NCBI RefSeq assembly: GCF_947179165.1
Contig: NC_077242.1
Span: forward strand, 23,265,097 to 23,329,096
Source: Solanum dulcamara
Taxonomy: Eukaryota; Streptophyta; Magnoliopsida; Solanales; Solanaceae
Direction of reading: 5' to 3'
DNA length: 64,000 nucleotides
Part shown: one piece after another, positions 1 to 12,504 of the stretch
Layout: every line of letters starts with the position of its first letter
Numbering within the stretch: the first letter of the stretch is position 1
Program-made: the position numbers and the translations under genes
Notes under the pieces: generated by a model
What the model saw: only the letters and a program-made list of their open reading frames with translations
The model's database searches: none
Told to the model about the DNA's origin: nothing

Positions 1-35
1 TCATACTATTCATTCGGGTGACTCCTTATTATCCC

Positions 36-712
36 TGTAGACATAAATTTTATCGGGTTAAATTAATTTAAAATATTAAATTTGATTCATTTTCATTTGG
101 GCTGATTAATTAATTTGGACTTTACAAATTAATTAGTTCATTTTTAATAAATTCAAGCCCAAGGTCCATTACACCTTGAAGCCCAAACTCATGCCACATG
201 TCATGATGACTAGGCATCCAAGACCAACAAGATGACGCCATATTTCCAAATGAGGTGGTAGTCCTAGTCAAATGCAAGAACCAATCGCAACCCGTCCTTT
301 TGGCCAATCATAAACAACCTTGTCCATCCCTTTCAACTATAAATAGGGGATAGAAATGACATTCAAGAGGGCATTGTGCAAATACTTCAACAAGTATTGG
401 AGAAAGCTATAACATCTACTACATAGTTCTTTTAAGGAGCGATCAACGGAGTTCTTCCCAAAGATCATCTCGAAACGACGAAGCACTAACCAATAATCTC
501 GATGATTGGAATACACCTATAGGAGATTCAAATCATCCAAAAATTTAAGAAGTACGCTACTGAAGGCCCTCGAATCTTGGAGAAGTTTAGGAGAGGAGAA
601 TGAAGAGAGTAATGGAATTGTACTCACAAATTCATCAATAAAAATTAACCTTTTCTTTTATTTATTTTTTATTGCAGTTAATTTTCAGCACTTTGAAAAT
701 TTGTTGCAAACA
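36..712 (+). repeat. 5' LTR of the Tat element
   Basis: This 677-bp LTR has TG...CA ends and a collinear partner at 32851-33533. A TATA-like TATAAATA lies at 338-345, so transcription would be expected to start shortly downstream. The downstream part contains short ORF-like stretches with no recognisable protein, and they are not called as genes. Confidence 0.9.
338..345 (+). promoter_or_regulatory. TATA box in Tat 5' LTR
   Basis: The sequence TATAAATA lies in a CAACTATAAATAGGGG context and is conserved at 33158-33165 in the partner LTR. It is the likely U3 core promoter. Activity is inferred. Confidence 0.6.
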
Positions 713-717
713 AATTT

Positions 718-735
718 TGGCACGTCTAGTGGGAC
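718..735 (+). other. Primer-binding site of the Tat element
   Basis: The motif TGGCACGTCTAGTGGGAC begins 5 bp after the LTR end. It starts with TGG, as expected for pairing to a tRNA CCA end. Tat-group elements commonly carry this type of GGCACGCCC-like site. I do not assign the tRNA. Confidence 0.6.
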
Positions 736-773
736 CGATTCTCCTCTTCATTTCTTTCTCTTGCAAATCAAAA

Positions 774-2685
774 ATGACAAAGTCAACTATTGCAATGGCC
801 TTTAGAAAGACGATCGATGTTTCAGGCAAGGACTCTACTGCTGTCGTATCTACTGATCTCAATCATGTTGGCCCTATTACTCGAATCAAGTTCAAAATTT
901 GTGTCTTAGATGGATCTTAATACTTTACTTCTTTAGAGACAATGAAAGGCAATAACTCTCATATGACAATCGTAACTGCAACCCCTGAGGGAAACCTCAC
1001 ATCCATCTTCTTTGAAGAACTTTCTTAGATTGGCTCCAAATTTAGTGAATCTGATGATTCAATGGATTCTCCAACTTCAATGAATGTTAATACCATGATG
1101 TCTAACTCAACTGATGTTGATGAGAAGTTTGGTATGATGGAGCAAACCATTGAATCCTTGAAGAAGTCCATTGATGATAAAAATATTCTTATTGCTCAAC
1201 TTTTGAACAAGTTGGAGGCCTTCACCCCCAAAGAGTCAAGCCATGTCCCCACCTAATCCCAAAAACATGTACGTTGAGGAATCTCTAGCTAAGTCAAAAT
1301 TTTAAAAGGAGAAACAATTTGTTTCGGTTGCAGTGTTATCAGTTCAACAATTAGAAGACATGATAACAAACACCATCAGGGCTCAATATAGCGGAACACA
1401 ACAAAGTTTATTGTATTACTCCAAGCCATATACCAGACAAATTGATTGTCTATCCATGCCGACGAACTATCAACCACCAAAGCTACATCAATTTGATGGC
1501 AAAGAGACCCCAAGGAAATACATCGCTCAGTTTGTTGAAACTTGTAGTAATGTTGGAATACATAATGACCTTTCGGTAAAATAGTTTGCTTGTTCCTTGA
1601 AAGGGAATGCATTCGAATGGAATATCGACCTGGAGTAAGAGTCCATTGATAGTTGGGAGCAATTGAAGAAGGAATTTCTCAATCATTTTTACAGCACTCA
1701 TCGAATCATAAGCATGATAGAGTTGACTGGCACTAAGCAAAAAAAAGGTTGAGCTTGTTGTGGATTAACATCAATCATTTGAGAGCATTGAGTTTGGAAT
1801 GCGAAATTCACCTTTCTGAGATCTTTTCTGTGGAAATATGCACTCAGGGTATGCATTGGAGACTTCCATACATACTACAAGGAATCAAACCATAAAATTT
1901 TGAAGAACATGCTACATGAGCGCATGATATGGAATTAAGTATCACAAGTCATGGTATGGCATCTCCTTTTACTAATCTGACAAAAAAATATTAATGGATT
2001 GAAGAAAGGTACAACCTCAAGAATCTAAACCAAAGAATCTATGGCAGTGAAAGCAAATTCTGTAAAGGTCACCACCAAGAAAAAATTGAAAGAGGAGGAA
2101 GCGCCGAGTCAATATCCAAAGGAGGAGAAATGTCGTCCAACCTTAAATGAGTTAGAGGAAAATGTTTACCTGTTTCCATATTCAGACGTACCTATGATAC
2201 TTCATGAATTGCTAGCCAAAAAAATCATTGATCTACCTAAATCAAAGAGGCTCAAAGAAATTAGTAAGGTTGGTGATCCCAAATACTACAAATTTCATCA
2301 CGTCATTGGCCACCCGACAATTAAATTCTTTATTCTAAAGGAGAGAATCGTGACATTAGTAAGTGAAGGAAAAATCATCATTGACATGGATGAAATAGTG
2401 AAGGAAAATCATGCTAGTGTAGCGCCCAATCACAAGAAGTGCTTGAGGTCACAAATTATGTCAGACACTATTTTCTTAAAATTCAGGAGTTCCATAGCTG
2501 TTGAAGTTGATGTTCGAAGAAATGCTCTTGAAGGTTCACTAGAGATAGACAACAACCACAAAGAAAATGAAGATGAAGGTTGGTCGTTGGTCACTCATAA
2601 GAAGAGGATACATCAAGCAGTTCCTAGGATATGTCTTCCTAAGATGAGAGAAATAAGGAGTGATGTCAATCAATTACAGCCATAA
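774..2685 (+). pseudogene. gag: Tat gag, decayed
   Basis: The frame opens at the ATG at 774, 38 bp after the primer site, and has stops near 918 and 1027. It resumes at 1062 with an acidic, coiled-coil-like stretch. The capsid-like core follows from about 1333, with YQPPKLHQFDG, the SLKGNAFEW motif near 1596-1622 and SWEQLKKEFLNHFY near 1654-1693, interrupted by stops. The longest open piece, 2041-2685 (214 codons), matches the C-terminal gag region of Tat elements. It contains the SDVPMILHELLAKKIIDLP and KYYKFHHVIGHP blocks, where the CX2C zinc knuckle found in many other gag proteins is not seen. Gag would form the particle shell and bind RNA. At least four lesions make it non-functional. 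Confidence 0.8.
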
Positions 2686-2759
2686 AAAAACATTGATTTT
2701 TTTATCGTAGCCAAAAAATCTTTGATTCCTTATCATAGAAGGTCCGAAAGCCTATTACA

Positions 2760-3195
2760 TTGCATGAGTTCTTTCTTGAAAAATCCCTTTGTGGCAGTCA
2801 AATTAGTGCAGCACATATTGTTTCAAGCATAGACGAAACAAAGGAAAGCAAAGGCGAGCATGATCCAACAATAACACAAGAGCATCATGCTAATGAACAA
2901 GTTGCCCCATGTTGTGTTACAATTACCTTCATAGATGATGACTTTTTTTAGGTTAGTCTAAGATACATAACATGCCTTTGTATATTATAGGATCTATTTG
3001 AGAACAACATCCCAATCGCATACTAATCAATGGTGGTTTAGCAGTCAAAATCATACCAAAAATTGTTATGAAAATGCTTGGGATCTCTATTAATGAATTT
3101 TCAAAAACTAACCTAAAAATCCAAGGTTTCAATCAAGGAGGACAACGAGCCATAGGAAATATTCATGTAGGATTGTCCATTGCTGAAATGAAATC
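2760..3195 (+). pseudogene. Tat aspartic protease, N-terminal half
   Basis: This is the plus-strand continuation of gag into the retropepsin domain. The IQGFNQGGQRAIG block (about 3120-3158) is a hallmark of Tat proteases. The active-site segment near 3022-3045 reads INGGLAV, where a functional enzyme has D-G-[GS]-[AS], so the catalytic aspartate is replaced by asparagine. There is an in-frame stop after DDDFF at about 2949. Coding is cut at 3195 by insertion of element A and resumes at 23982. The target bases are AAATC (3191-3195) and AAATT (23982-23986). Confidence 0.8.
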
Positions 3196-5481
3196 TGTCA
3201 CGATCCGACCTAAGACCTAGTCGTAATACGATAATTAGAATTCCGAATGACTCCAACCAAGACTCTTAGAATACATTAAGGAGCATACATAAGGTAAATG
3301 AAGCAAATAAATAAGATCAAAGATACGGAAGCATAGTTTCAAATAGAACATAAGTCTCAAAACTAGAAACGACAACATAGACTCCTTATTATCTAACATG
3401 TCTCTACTACTAGATAGAGGTGTGAGACAATCTCCCAGCTCACCCTATAGACAACATAGAAGTAATAAAGTACAAATGTCAAATGTGAAATAAATGTCAT
3501 GTACTCGAACTGTGAGGACTCACTAACAAGAAGGTGATAATAAACTCTAGCCACAAACGGGAGGAGGATGAATATGATCGTTGGTCCCTACATTATAATA
3601 CAATATAGGTAAAAAGTATGCGTCAGTACATGGAATGTACTAAGTATAAGAGAATATTCATGAACAATAAACATAGGACATAATCGATATGAATCATAGG
3701 ATGCAAGACCAGTATCTTTAAAATATGAGTAAAGTAATGAAAATATTAAAACATTTATCTCATTGGTTAATGCATCAAAATAATCTCATATTCATCATAA
3801 GAATTCATAACTCAACTGAAATTGTGTAGGATAGGACCTTTAACAGATATATAAGACCATGCTAGCTAATACATGGAATCCGATGACTCCTGTATCGAGA
3901 CAGGAAAGGCTACCCTTCCAGGACATACTCCATCAAGTAACTCTTTTAACTTTGCTATGTGGATCCTCTAGCTTCGCCATATTGTCATATATAAACTTAC
4001 GCGGGCAATATAGTTTGGGACTAAAGATTGCTACTAGGATTCCATTGGGTAACTAACTGCATTACTGAACTGAACACCACCTAAAAGTCCTCTCGGTGCA
4101 TAGTCAATATCCCAACGAACTCATAAAACATGATCATAAATATCATAAGGAAAGATAACAACTAATATCAATCCATTTTTATAAAACATCATAAGAATAG
4201 CTCATCTAAAATCATCATAGTAAAAGCATATGATTAGCTTATCTAGCATATAACTCATGAAATTTGGTTGTAGACCTTCCATCATTATATATATTTGATC
4301 ATAAAAATCTTTAGGGACTTAACTTTCCCTATCTTTAACTTTTCTTAAAACATCAAATAATCATCATTCATAAACTTCTTTGCATAAAGCATCTTTATCT
4401 CATAAATAAAGCTTTTAGTGAAATCACTTGAAAATCATGATCATATCTTATAAATAATACTTGAAACTAGTATATAGCATCGGTCATTGAAATTCAACTT
4501 AAAAACATGCAATATGATGTGAATTATGCATAATTAGGCTAATCTCATTGAAATATATCATAATTAAGAAGACCCAATGCAAATCATAAAATTAGGGATT
4601 TTAATTGAAGAAATAATAAGAGAATTGAGAAGAAATTTTTGGGATTCCATGGGTGAAAGGAGCCCATGGATGAAGTCTCACATACCTTGACCTTGATGAG
4701 CCCTAAATTGTAGAGAATGGAAGATTGACCTTGAAGAATCCTTTTAAATTGCTTGACGGAGAAAATTCCCTTGAAAGATAACTTGGGAGAGAGGGTTTTA
4801 TGATTTAGGAATTATATAGAGAATAGGAGGGTTAGAATATTTAAGGTAGTTAATAGGTAGGAATCTAGTCCCAATAACTATCCATATTCATTAATAAAAG
4901 TATAGGGACTGATCAAAATATGCCTTATTAAAATTAAAAACTTGGGCTACACGGAGGACCCACCATGGTCCGTGAACTTCACCAGGAGACGTAGTGGTTT
5001 CCATGGTCAATGTCTTCAACTTGGGGAAAAAGGGAATCTAGAGGACCTCCTTCATGGAGACCATGATGGACCGTGAAGGTCACCATAGCCCGTGATGGGG
5101 ATTGTGGTAAGGATCCTAACAGGAGGGTCTGCAGGGGAGACCACCATAGAACCCACCACACCCCGTGAAATTCAATAAGACCTGTGGTGGTGAGGTGTGG
5201 TCTCTGCCTTGGGAAACTTTTCTAAGGGTTTTAGGGGAGGGGTCACCATAGAGGGCACCACCGCTCATGGTGCTCATCACGGCCTGTGGTCCTTGTTATG
5301 GACCCTTTCCTGTAGCATTTGTGTTTCAAAAGTTCTACCACGGTGTCACACCATAGAACGTGGTGCTTAATATGGCCCGTGATGGCCTTCATAGTCAACA
5401 CCTGGTGCCAAGAGTTGCATTTTCCTAGAATTTCATCTTTTATTCCTTGTTTTCCATCTTTCCAACTTGCGGCGTCTTACA
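3196..5481 (-). repeat. 3' LTR of element A (intact copy)
   Basis: This 2286-bp LTR reads TGTCACGATCC...GTCTTACA on the plus strand. It is the uninterrupted reference for the split right LTR. The stretch 4940-5400 is rich in short, partly palindromic CCATGGTCCGTG / CACCACGG-like motifs. An AAGGTATGTGAG (minus strand, near 4677-4688) resembles a splice donor and recurs in other LTRs of this window. Small ORFs at 3859-4056, 4979-5161 and 5319-5567 match no protein and are chance frames. Confidence 0.9.
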
Positions 5482-5758
5482 GTATCTCTCCCCGGGACCA
5501 TTCGTCCTTGAATGGGACTCAAGCTAGCATGAATGGAATAGGAAAGGAACATAATAGCCTAACATGAATGCAAAACATCTCAAAAATATATAAAACATAA
5601 AATCTTTAATCTCGAGCTAAAACATTACTTTAAAACTCATTTCATGAATATGAATGCATATGAAACCATGAGAATAACTGAAACACTTGATTTTGGACTG
5701 ATTGGATCATGAAGGAACTAAATACCTCAACTAGGATGGAAGGAAAGAGATGAGGATA
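5482..5758 (-). other. Element A polypurine tract and 3' untranslated region
   Basis: Next to the LTR the minus strand reads GGTCCCGGGGAGAGATAC, a purine-rich tract expected to prime plus-strand DNA synthesis. The rest is AT-rich with no coding signal seen. Confidence 0.6.
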
Positions 5759-8700
5759 TCAGGACATCATATCGTCTTTGGCTTCCCTTGTAGAACCCTC
5801 AACCTCTTGGTTCCCCCAAAACACTTTAACTGAAGTTATTTCCTTGTTTCTCAACTTTATAACTTGTCGGTCTAAGATCTCAACTGAAACCTCCTTATAT
5901 GAGAGACTCTCTTTCACCTCAATGATGCCCAATGTCCCAATGGAACTAGGATCACTAATAAACTTCCTCAATAAAGACACATGGAACACTAAATGCACCG
6001 ATACCAAATCAGAAGGCAAATCCAACTCATAAGCCATATTACCAATCTGGCTCAAAATCTGATATAGGCCAACATAGCGGGGACTTAGCTTCCCTCTCTT
6101 ACCAAAATGCATCACACCCTTCATGGGTAAAATTTTCAAGTAAGCCCAATCATTAACCTTAAATTCAAGTTCCTTTCTTCTCATATCTGAATAGGACTTT
6201 TGTCAGCTTTGGGCTATTTTCAATCTTTCTCTAATGAGTCTAACCTTCTCCATAGCCTCAAACAAAAACTTGGGTCCTATCAAAACAACTTCACCAACCT
6301 CGAATCATCTGATAGGATATTTACACCACCTACCTTACAAAGCCTCAAATGGAGTCTTCTCAATGCTAGAATGATAATTGATATTATAAGAAAACTCTAT
6401 CAATGGAAAATGATCATCCCAATTTTCGTTAAAAATCAATGACGCATGCTCTCAACATATCCTCTAATGTTTGAATGGCAAATGATCATCCCAATTTCCT
6501 TTAAAATCAATGATGCATGCTCTCAACAAATGTATGAATGGTGCACTCGACTTGACCATCCGTCTGTAGGTTAAAAGTTGTACTAAGCTTCACTTGGTAC
6601 CAAGACTCTTTTGGAAGGATCTCTAAAATGGAGACGTAACATGAGTACCTCAATCCGAAATGATAGACAATAGAACACCATGAAGCTTTACCAACTCTCA
6701 AATATATAATCTAGCATAACCCTCAGTTGTATATGAAGTCTTAACAGGAAGAAAATGAGCCGACTTAGTCATTCGGTCAACAATCATCCAAATAGAGTCA
6801 TGTTGCCTACGAGTAAGAGGCAAACCTGTAACGAAGTCCATATTTAAGGCTTCCCACTTCCAAGTAGGAATCTCAATGTCTTGAGCCAAACCTCCCAATT
6901 TTTTGTGCTCAACCTTCACTTGTTGACAATTAGGACACTTAGAAATGAATTTTGCAATATCTCTTTTTATGTCATTCCACCAATACACTTCCCTCAAATA
7001 TCGATACATCTTTGTGGAACCGAGATGTATAGATACTACAAACTATGAGCTTCAGACAATATCAAAGCTTTAATTCATCAATATTCGGAATACATAACTG
7101 ACCTTGATGTCTCAACACACCATGTCCCCCTTGGGATAAAGCCTCAATGGTTTTTTTTGGCAATGTCTTTCTTCAATTAAACCAAATTGGGATCACTAAA
7201 TTGTTTTTCCTTAACATACGCCACAAGAGATGATTCAAAGCCATTTTTCACAATAACACAACCATCCTCTGAATCAACTAATTGAACACCCAAATGGGGT
7301 AATCTATGCACATTCCGAACTAACTCTTTCTTCTCATCCTCAATATGAGCAACACTTTTCATGGACAATCTACTAAGAACGTCGGGAACCATATTTTCCT
7401 TACTCGGATAGTATAGCACACTCATATCATAATCCTTCAACAACTTAAGCCATCTCATTTGTTGGAGGTTCAAGTCCTTTTGAGTGAACACATATTGCAA
7501 ACTCTTGTAATCGGTGAAAAAATCCATATAGAACCATAGAAATAGTGTCTCCACAATTTCAAGGCAAATACCACCGCCGCCAACTCAAATCATGAGTCGG
7601 GTAATTCTTCTCATGTGCCTCAAGTTTCCTGAAAGCATAACCTATTACCTTACTATTTTGCATTAGAACACAACCAAGACCAACTCGTGAAGCATCACAA
7701 TACATAACAAACCCATCAAAACCTTCTGATAAAGTCAACACTGGAGCAGAGGTAAGCCTATCCTTTAACTCTTGGAAGCTTTTCTCACATGCCTCGGATC
7801 ATTAGAACTTCACCTTCTTCTGAGTCAAAGTAGTCAAGGACGATGCAATGGAAGATAAACCTTCCACAAACCATCTATAATAACCAGGTAAACCCAAGAA
7901 ACTCTGAATATCAAAAAGAGTCAATAGACTAGGCCAATTCTTAATCGCTTCGGTCTTCCTTGGATCAACCATAATTCCTTCACCTGAAATAATATGACCA
8001 AGGAAAGCATCTGGCCTTAAACAAAATTCACACTTACTAAACTTTGCATACAGCTGACGGTCCTTGAGAATTTGCAATACATTCCTCAAATAATCGGCAT
8101 ACTTTTCCTCACTCCGAGAGTAGATAAAAATATCATTAATGAAGACAATCACAAACATATCTAAGTATTTCTTAAACACTCGTTTCATCAAATCCATAAA
8201 AGTTACAAGGGCATTCATTAGTCCAAAAGACATAGCCAAACATTCAAAGTGTCCATACCGAGTTCTAAAGGCTATCTTCGGAATGTCACATTCCCTTACT
8301 CAGAGTTGATAATAACTTGATCGAAGATCATTTTCTAAAAAGTAGCTTGCTCCTTGAAGTTGATCGAATAAGTCATCAATCCTTAGAATGGGATACTTAT
8401 TCTTAATTGTGACCTTTTTCAATTGCCAATAATCAATACACATACGAAGAGAACCCTCCTTCTTTCTGACAAAAAGAACTGGAGCACCCCATGGAGAGAT
8501 ACTCGGTCTCTTGAAACCCTTGTCTAACAAATTCTTCAATCAATACTTTAACTCTTTCAATTCTGTTGGAGCCATTCGGTAAGGAGTAATCGAGATAGGC
8601 TGAGTATCAGGAAGGAGATCGATACCAAGGTCTATTTCCTTTTTGGGAGGAATACCTAGGATATCATCGGGGAAAACTTTCAGAAACTCATTAACAACTA

Positions 8701-10227
8701 AAACTGACTCAAGAGTAGGAGTTTCAGAGTTAGTATTTCTAACCCAAACAAGATGATAAATGCAACATTTGGAAATAGTTTTCTGAGTTTTAAGGCATAA
8801 GATAAATTGACTCTTAAACCCGGAATTACTACATTTCCATTCTAGGACTGGCTTATTCGGAAATTAAAACTTAACCACACGGGTTCTACCACATATAGAA
8901 GCATAACATGCATGAAGCCAATCCTTACCAAGAATAACATTAAAATTGATCATATTAAGCTCTACAAGATCAACGGAGGTGACTTTATGAAAAACTAAAG
9001 CTGGACAATTTTTATAGACTCTTTTAGCCACAACTGAATCACCAACTGGAGTATAGATTGAAAAAGTCTCTATCAAGGTCTCGAGACTAACAATGAATCT
9101 CACAGAAAGATAAGGAGTAACAAATGATAGAGTAGCACCCGGATCTAATAATGCATAAACATTAAAGTCAAAGTCTCTCAGTATACCAATCATAACATCG
9201 GGGGAATCCTCTAACTTTTAATGAGTCTGAAGGGCATAAAATCTATTTCGGCATTGACTTCACCCAAAGTAGTAGCATACTGATCCAAACAACCGGTAGT
9301 TTGAGTTTGAACCTAGGGTCTAGGCCCACTCTTACACTCTCTTTCGTGATGACCGGGCTTTCCACACTTGAAACACACATCCAATCCTGCTAAGCACTCT
9401 CCCTTATAAGTTTTCCCACACTTCTTACATGGAGGAATGACTTGCCCACCCGGAGCTCCACCTTGTGCCTTAGGATTTGTCACCTTATCCTTCTCAAATT
9501 TTAGAGCTGGAGTGTTTGAAGAACCTTGGCCTTGAAATATTTTTCCTTGTTGTAAATGACCATTTCCACCACCGGATTTGTTTAGAGAAAATCCACCTTC
9601 ATATCGAGTCCTCTTGGACTCCCTTGCATTTCTCTCCTTAAGTATTTCTTCTTTAATTTGCTCGACACAAGTCATGACCTAGATATGTCAATCTCCTTGA
9701 TAAGTATAGCAGTTCGACATTCTTTCATAACCAAGTCCGATACTCCCAAAATAAACCTGCTCATTCAGGCACGAGAGTCGGCTACTAAGGATGAAACATA
9801 CTTAGAAAACTTTGTGAACTTGAGGGCGTACTACCTCACACTCATATTTCCTTGCTTGAATAAATTTCAACACCTTTGCCTCCCTTAACTCAATTGGGAA
9901 GAAGTGATTAAGAAATGTAACTTTAAACTTTTCCCAACCTATGGGACCATCTTTAACCCTCTTGGCCTTCCATTGGTTGTACCGCACTTGAGCGACACCT
10001 TTGAGTTGGTAGGCCGCCAATTCTGCCTTTTCATTCGAAGACACTCTCATAATCTCTTCAAACTTATACAATTCATCAACAAAGTCTTGGGACTCCTCAT
10101 CAACCTTGGATTTATGAAACTCGGGAGGGTTCATCCTTGTGAAATCTCTAAACCTTGCAGCTGGAGTAGACACAACTTGAGGAGCATCTACCCCTTGATT
10201 CACTTGAGTAGTAACAGCTTAGGCTAG
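5759..10227 (-). pseudogene. gag-pol: Element A gag-pol polyprotein, broken
   Basis: Reading from 10227 downward, gag (10203-9802, with RMNPPEFHKSKVDEE and [14 protein letters not shown]) is followed by a zinc knuckle CFKCGKPGHHEREC near 9380-9340. Protease has an intact LLDPGATLSFV (about 9150-9115). RT starts around 8540, and its catalytic box reads FIND instead of FIDD near 8130, so one metal-binding aspartate is lost. RNase H is at 7741-7370. Integrase (7009-6500) has HHCC-type cysteines (CPNCQQVK) and MDFVTGLP. A C-terminal chromodomain-like segment ends near 5759 (EILDRQVIKLRNKEI). At least six frameshifts or stops separate the pieces. Domain order and motifs match the Tekay/Del chromovirus group and the intact element B at 42134. 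Confidence 0.9.
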
Positions 10228-10555
10228 CATTTGGAAAGCAGCTCAAAATTTTGCATTAGTCACTTAATCATTCAAAGGAGCATTCAGATCTTGTGGCTCT
10301 TCTTCAACATTCCTTTGGATGGGAGCTCTTCATGGTTGTATGATTTATAATCATAAAGAGAAAGCATTAGAGGAGGAAACCTTAAAGTTCAACTCTATAG
10401 CACGAGGAGATCATGAAAGAAGTGAAGTTTTCCTAAGATACCTTATAGCCTCCAATTGATAGATGTGGCTTGCTTCACACCGATTAACAAGACTCTACTA
10501 GACGCGACATGTTAGACTCCCTAGGACACATAAACCTTGTGCTCTGATATCAACT
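10228..10555 (-). other. Element A leader with primer-binding site
   Basis: The minus-strand leader lies between the 5' LTR and gag. The plus strand GCTCTGATATCA at 10541-10552 is the complement of an initiator-Met primer site with one change. Downstream is a conserved-looking leader (plus strand about 10450-10530, GCCTCCAATTGATAGATGTG) that resembles the leader of the element at 20500-20580. Confidence 0.7.
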
Positions 10556-12504
10556 TTTCACGACCCAGCTAGGTCTTAGTCGTAACACAGCAATTAGAAT
10601 CCGAAAGGATTCCAACCAATACCGTTATCATACATAAGGTAAATTAAGTAAACAAAATCAAATATATGGAAGCATAGTCTCAAATAGAACATAAGTCTCA
10701 AAATGAGAAATGACAACATAGACTCTTTACTATCTAATATGCCTCTACTACTAGATGGGGGCGTGAGCCAATCTCCTAGCTTAGCCATTAGACAGCATAG
10801 AATTAATGAAGTACAACTGTCAAATATGAAATAAATGTCATGTCCTCGAACTGTGCAGACTCACTAATAAGAAGCTAATAATAAACTTTAGCCACGAGCG
10901 AGAGAAGGATGAACGTGATCATCGGTCCTTACATTATAATACAATGTAGGAAAAAAGTATGTGGTAGTACATGGAATGCACTAAGTATGAGATAATATGC
11001 ATGAACAATAAATATAGGACATAATCGATATGAATGATGGGATGCAAGATCAATATTTTTAAAATATGATTAAAGTCATGGAAATATTAAAGCATTTATC
11101 TCATTCGTCAATGCATCAAAAGAATCTCATAATCATCATAAAACTCATAACTCAACTAAAACTGTGTGGGATAGGACCTTTAACCAACATATAAGACCAT
11201 ACGAGCTAATACATAGAATCCGATGACTCTTGCATCAAGATAGGGAAGGCTACCCTTCCAGGGCATACTCCATCAAGTAACTCTTTTAACTTTTCTATGT
11301 GGATCCTCTATCTTTGCCATAGTGTCATATATAAACTTACGCAACAACGTATTTTGGGACTAAAGGTTGCTACTAGGATTCCATTGGGTAACTAACTGTG
11401 ATATTAGACCAAAACCCACCTAAAAGTCATCTCGGTGCATAGTCAATATCCCAACGTACTCATAAAATATGATCCTAAACATCATAAGGAAATATAACAA
11501 CTAATATCAATCCATTTTTATAAAACATCATAAGAATAGCTTATCTAAAATCATCATAGTAAAAGCATATGATTTGCTCATCTATCATATAACTCATGCA
11601 ATCTGGTTGTAGACCTTCCATCATTACATATCTTTGATCATAAATATCTTTAGGGACTTAACTTGCCCTATATTTAACTTTTCTTAAAACATCAAATAAT
11701 CATCATTCATAAACTTCTTTGCATAAAGCATCTTTAACTCATAAATAAAGATTTTATTGAAATAACTTGAAAATCATGATAATATCTTATAAATCATACT
11801 TGAAACTAGCATATAGAACGGGTCATTGAAATTCAACTTGAAAGCATGCAATATGATGTTAATTATACATAATTAGGATAATCTCATTGAAATATATCAT
11901 AATTAAGAAGACCCCATACAAATCATGAAATTAGGCCTTTTAATTGAAAAAATCATAAGAGAATTGAGAAGAAATCTTTGGGATTCCATGGGTGAAAGGA
12001 ACCCATGGATGATGTCCCATATATCTTGATCTTGATGAGCCCTAAATTGTATAGAATGAAAGCTTGACCTTGAATAACCCTTATGAATTGCTTGAGGGAG
12101 AAGAAGGCATTGAGAGAAAACATGGGACAAAAGGTTTTATGATTTATGAATTATGGAGAGACCAGGAGGGTTAGAAGACTTTAGGGTAGCTAATAGGTAG
12201 AAATATAATCCTAAAAATATAGGAAATGAACAAAATACCCCTCATTAAAATAGAAAACTACACTAAATGGAGGACTCACCATGGTCCGTTAACTTCACCA
12301 CAGGCCATAGTGGTGTCCGTGGTTAATGTCTTCAACTTGGAGAAAAAGGGAATCTAGAGGACCTCCTTCACGGAGACCATGACGGTCCATGAAGGTCAAC
12401 ACATCCCGTGGTTAGGATCTTGATAGGAGGGTCTGCAGGGGTGAATACTATGGAATCCACCAAGTTCCATGAAAGTCAATACGGCCCATGGTGGTGAGGT
12501 GTGG
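10556..12504 (-). repeat. Element A 5' LTR, first segment
   Basis: It aligns collinearly with 3196-5200 of the left LTR. The outermost TG has mutated to TT at 10556-10557. The segment stops at 12504, where the solo LTR at 12505 begins. The last five bases, TGTGG, form one arm of its target duplication. Confidence 0.9.

Noticed and set aside
5759..10227. Element A gag-pol as a possibly functional polyprotein with programmed frameshifts
   Set aside because: There are too many unrelated breaks, and the RT catalytic box is FIND. This is decay.
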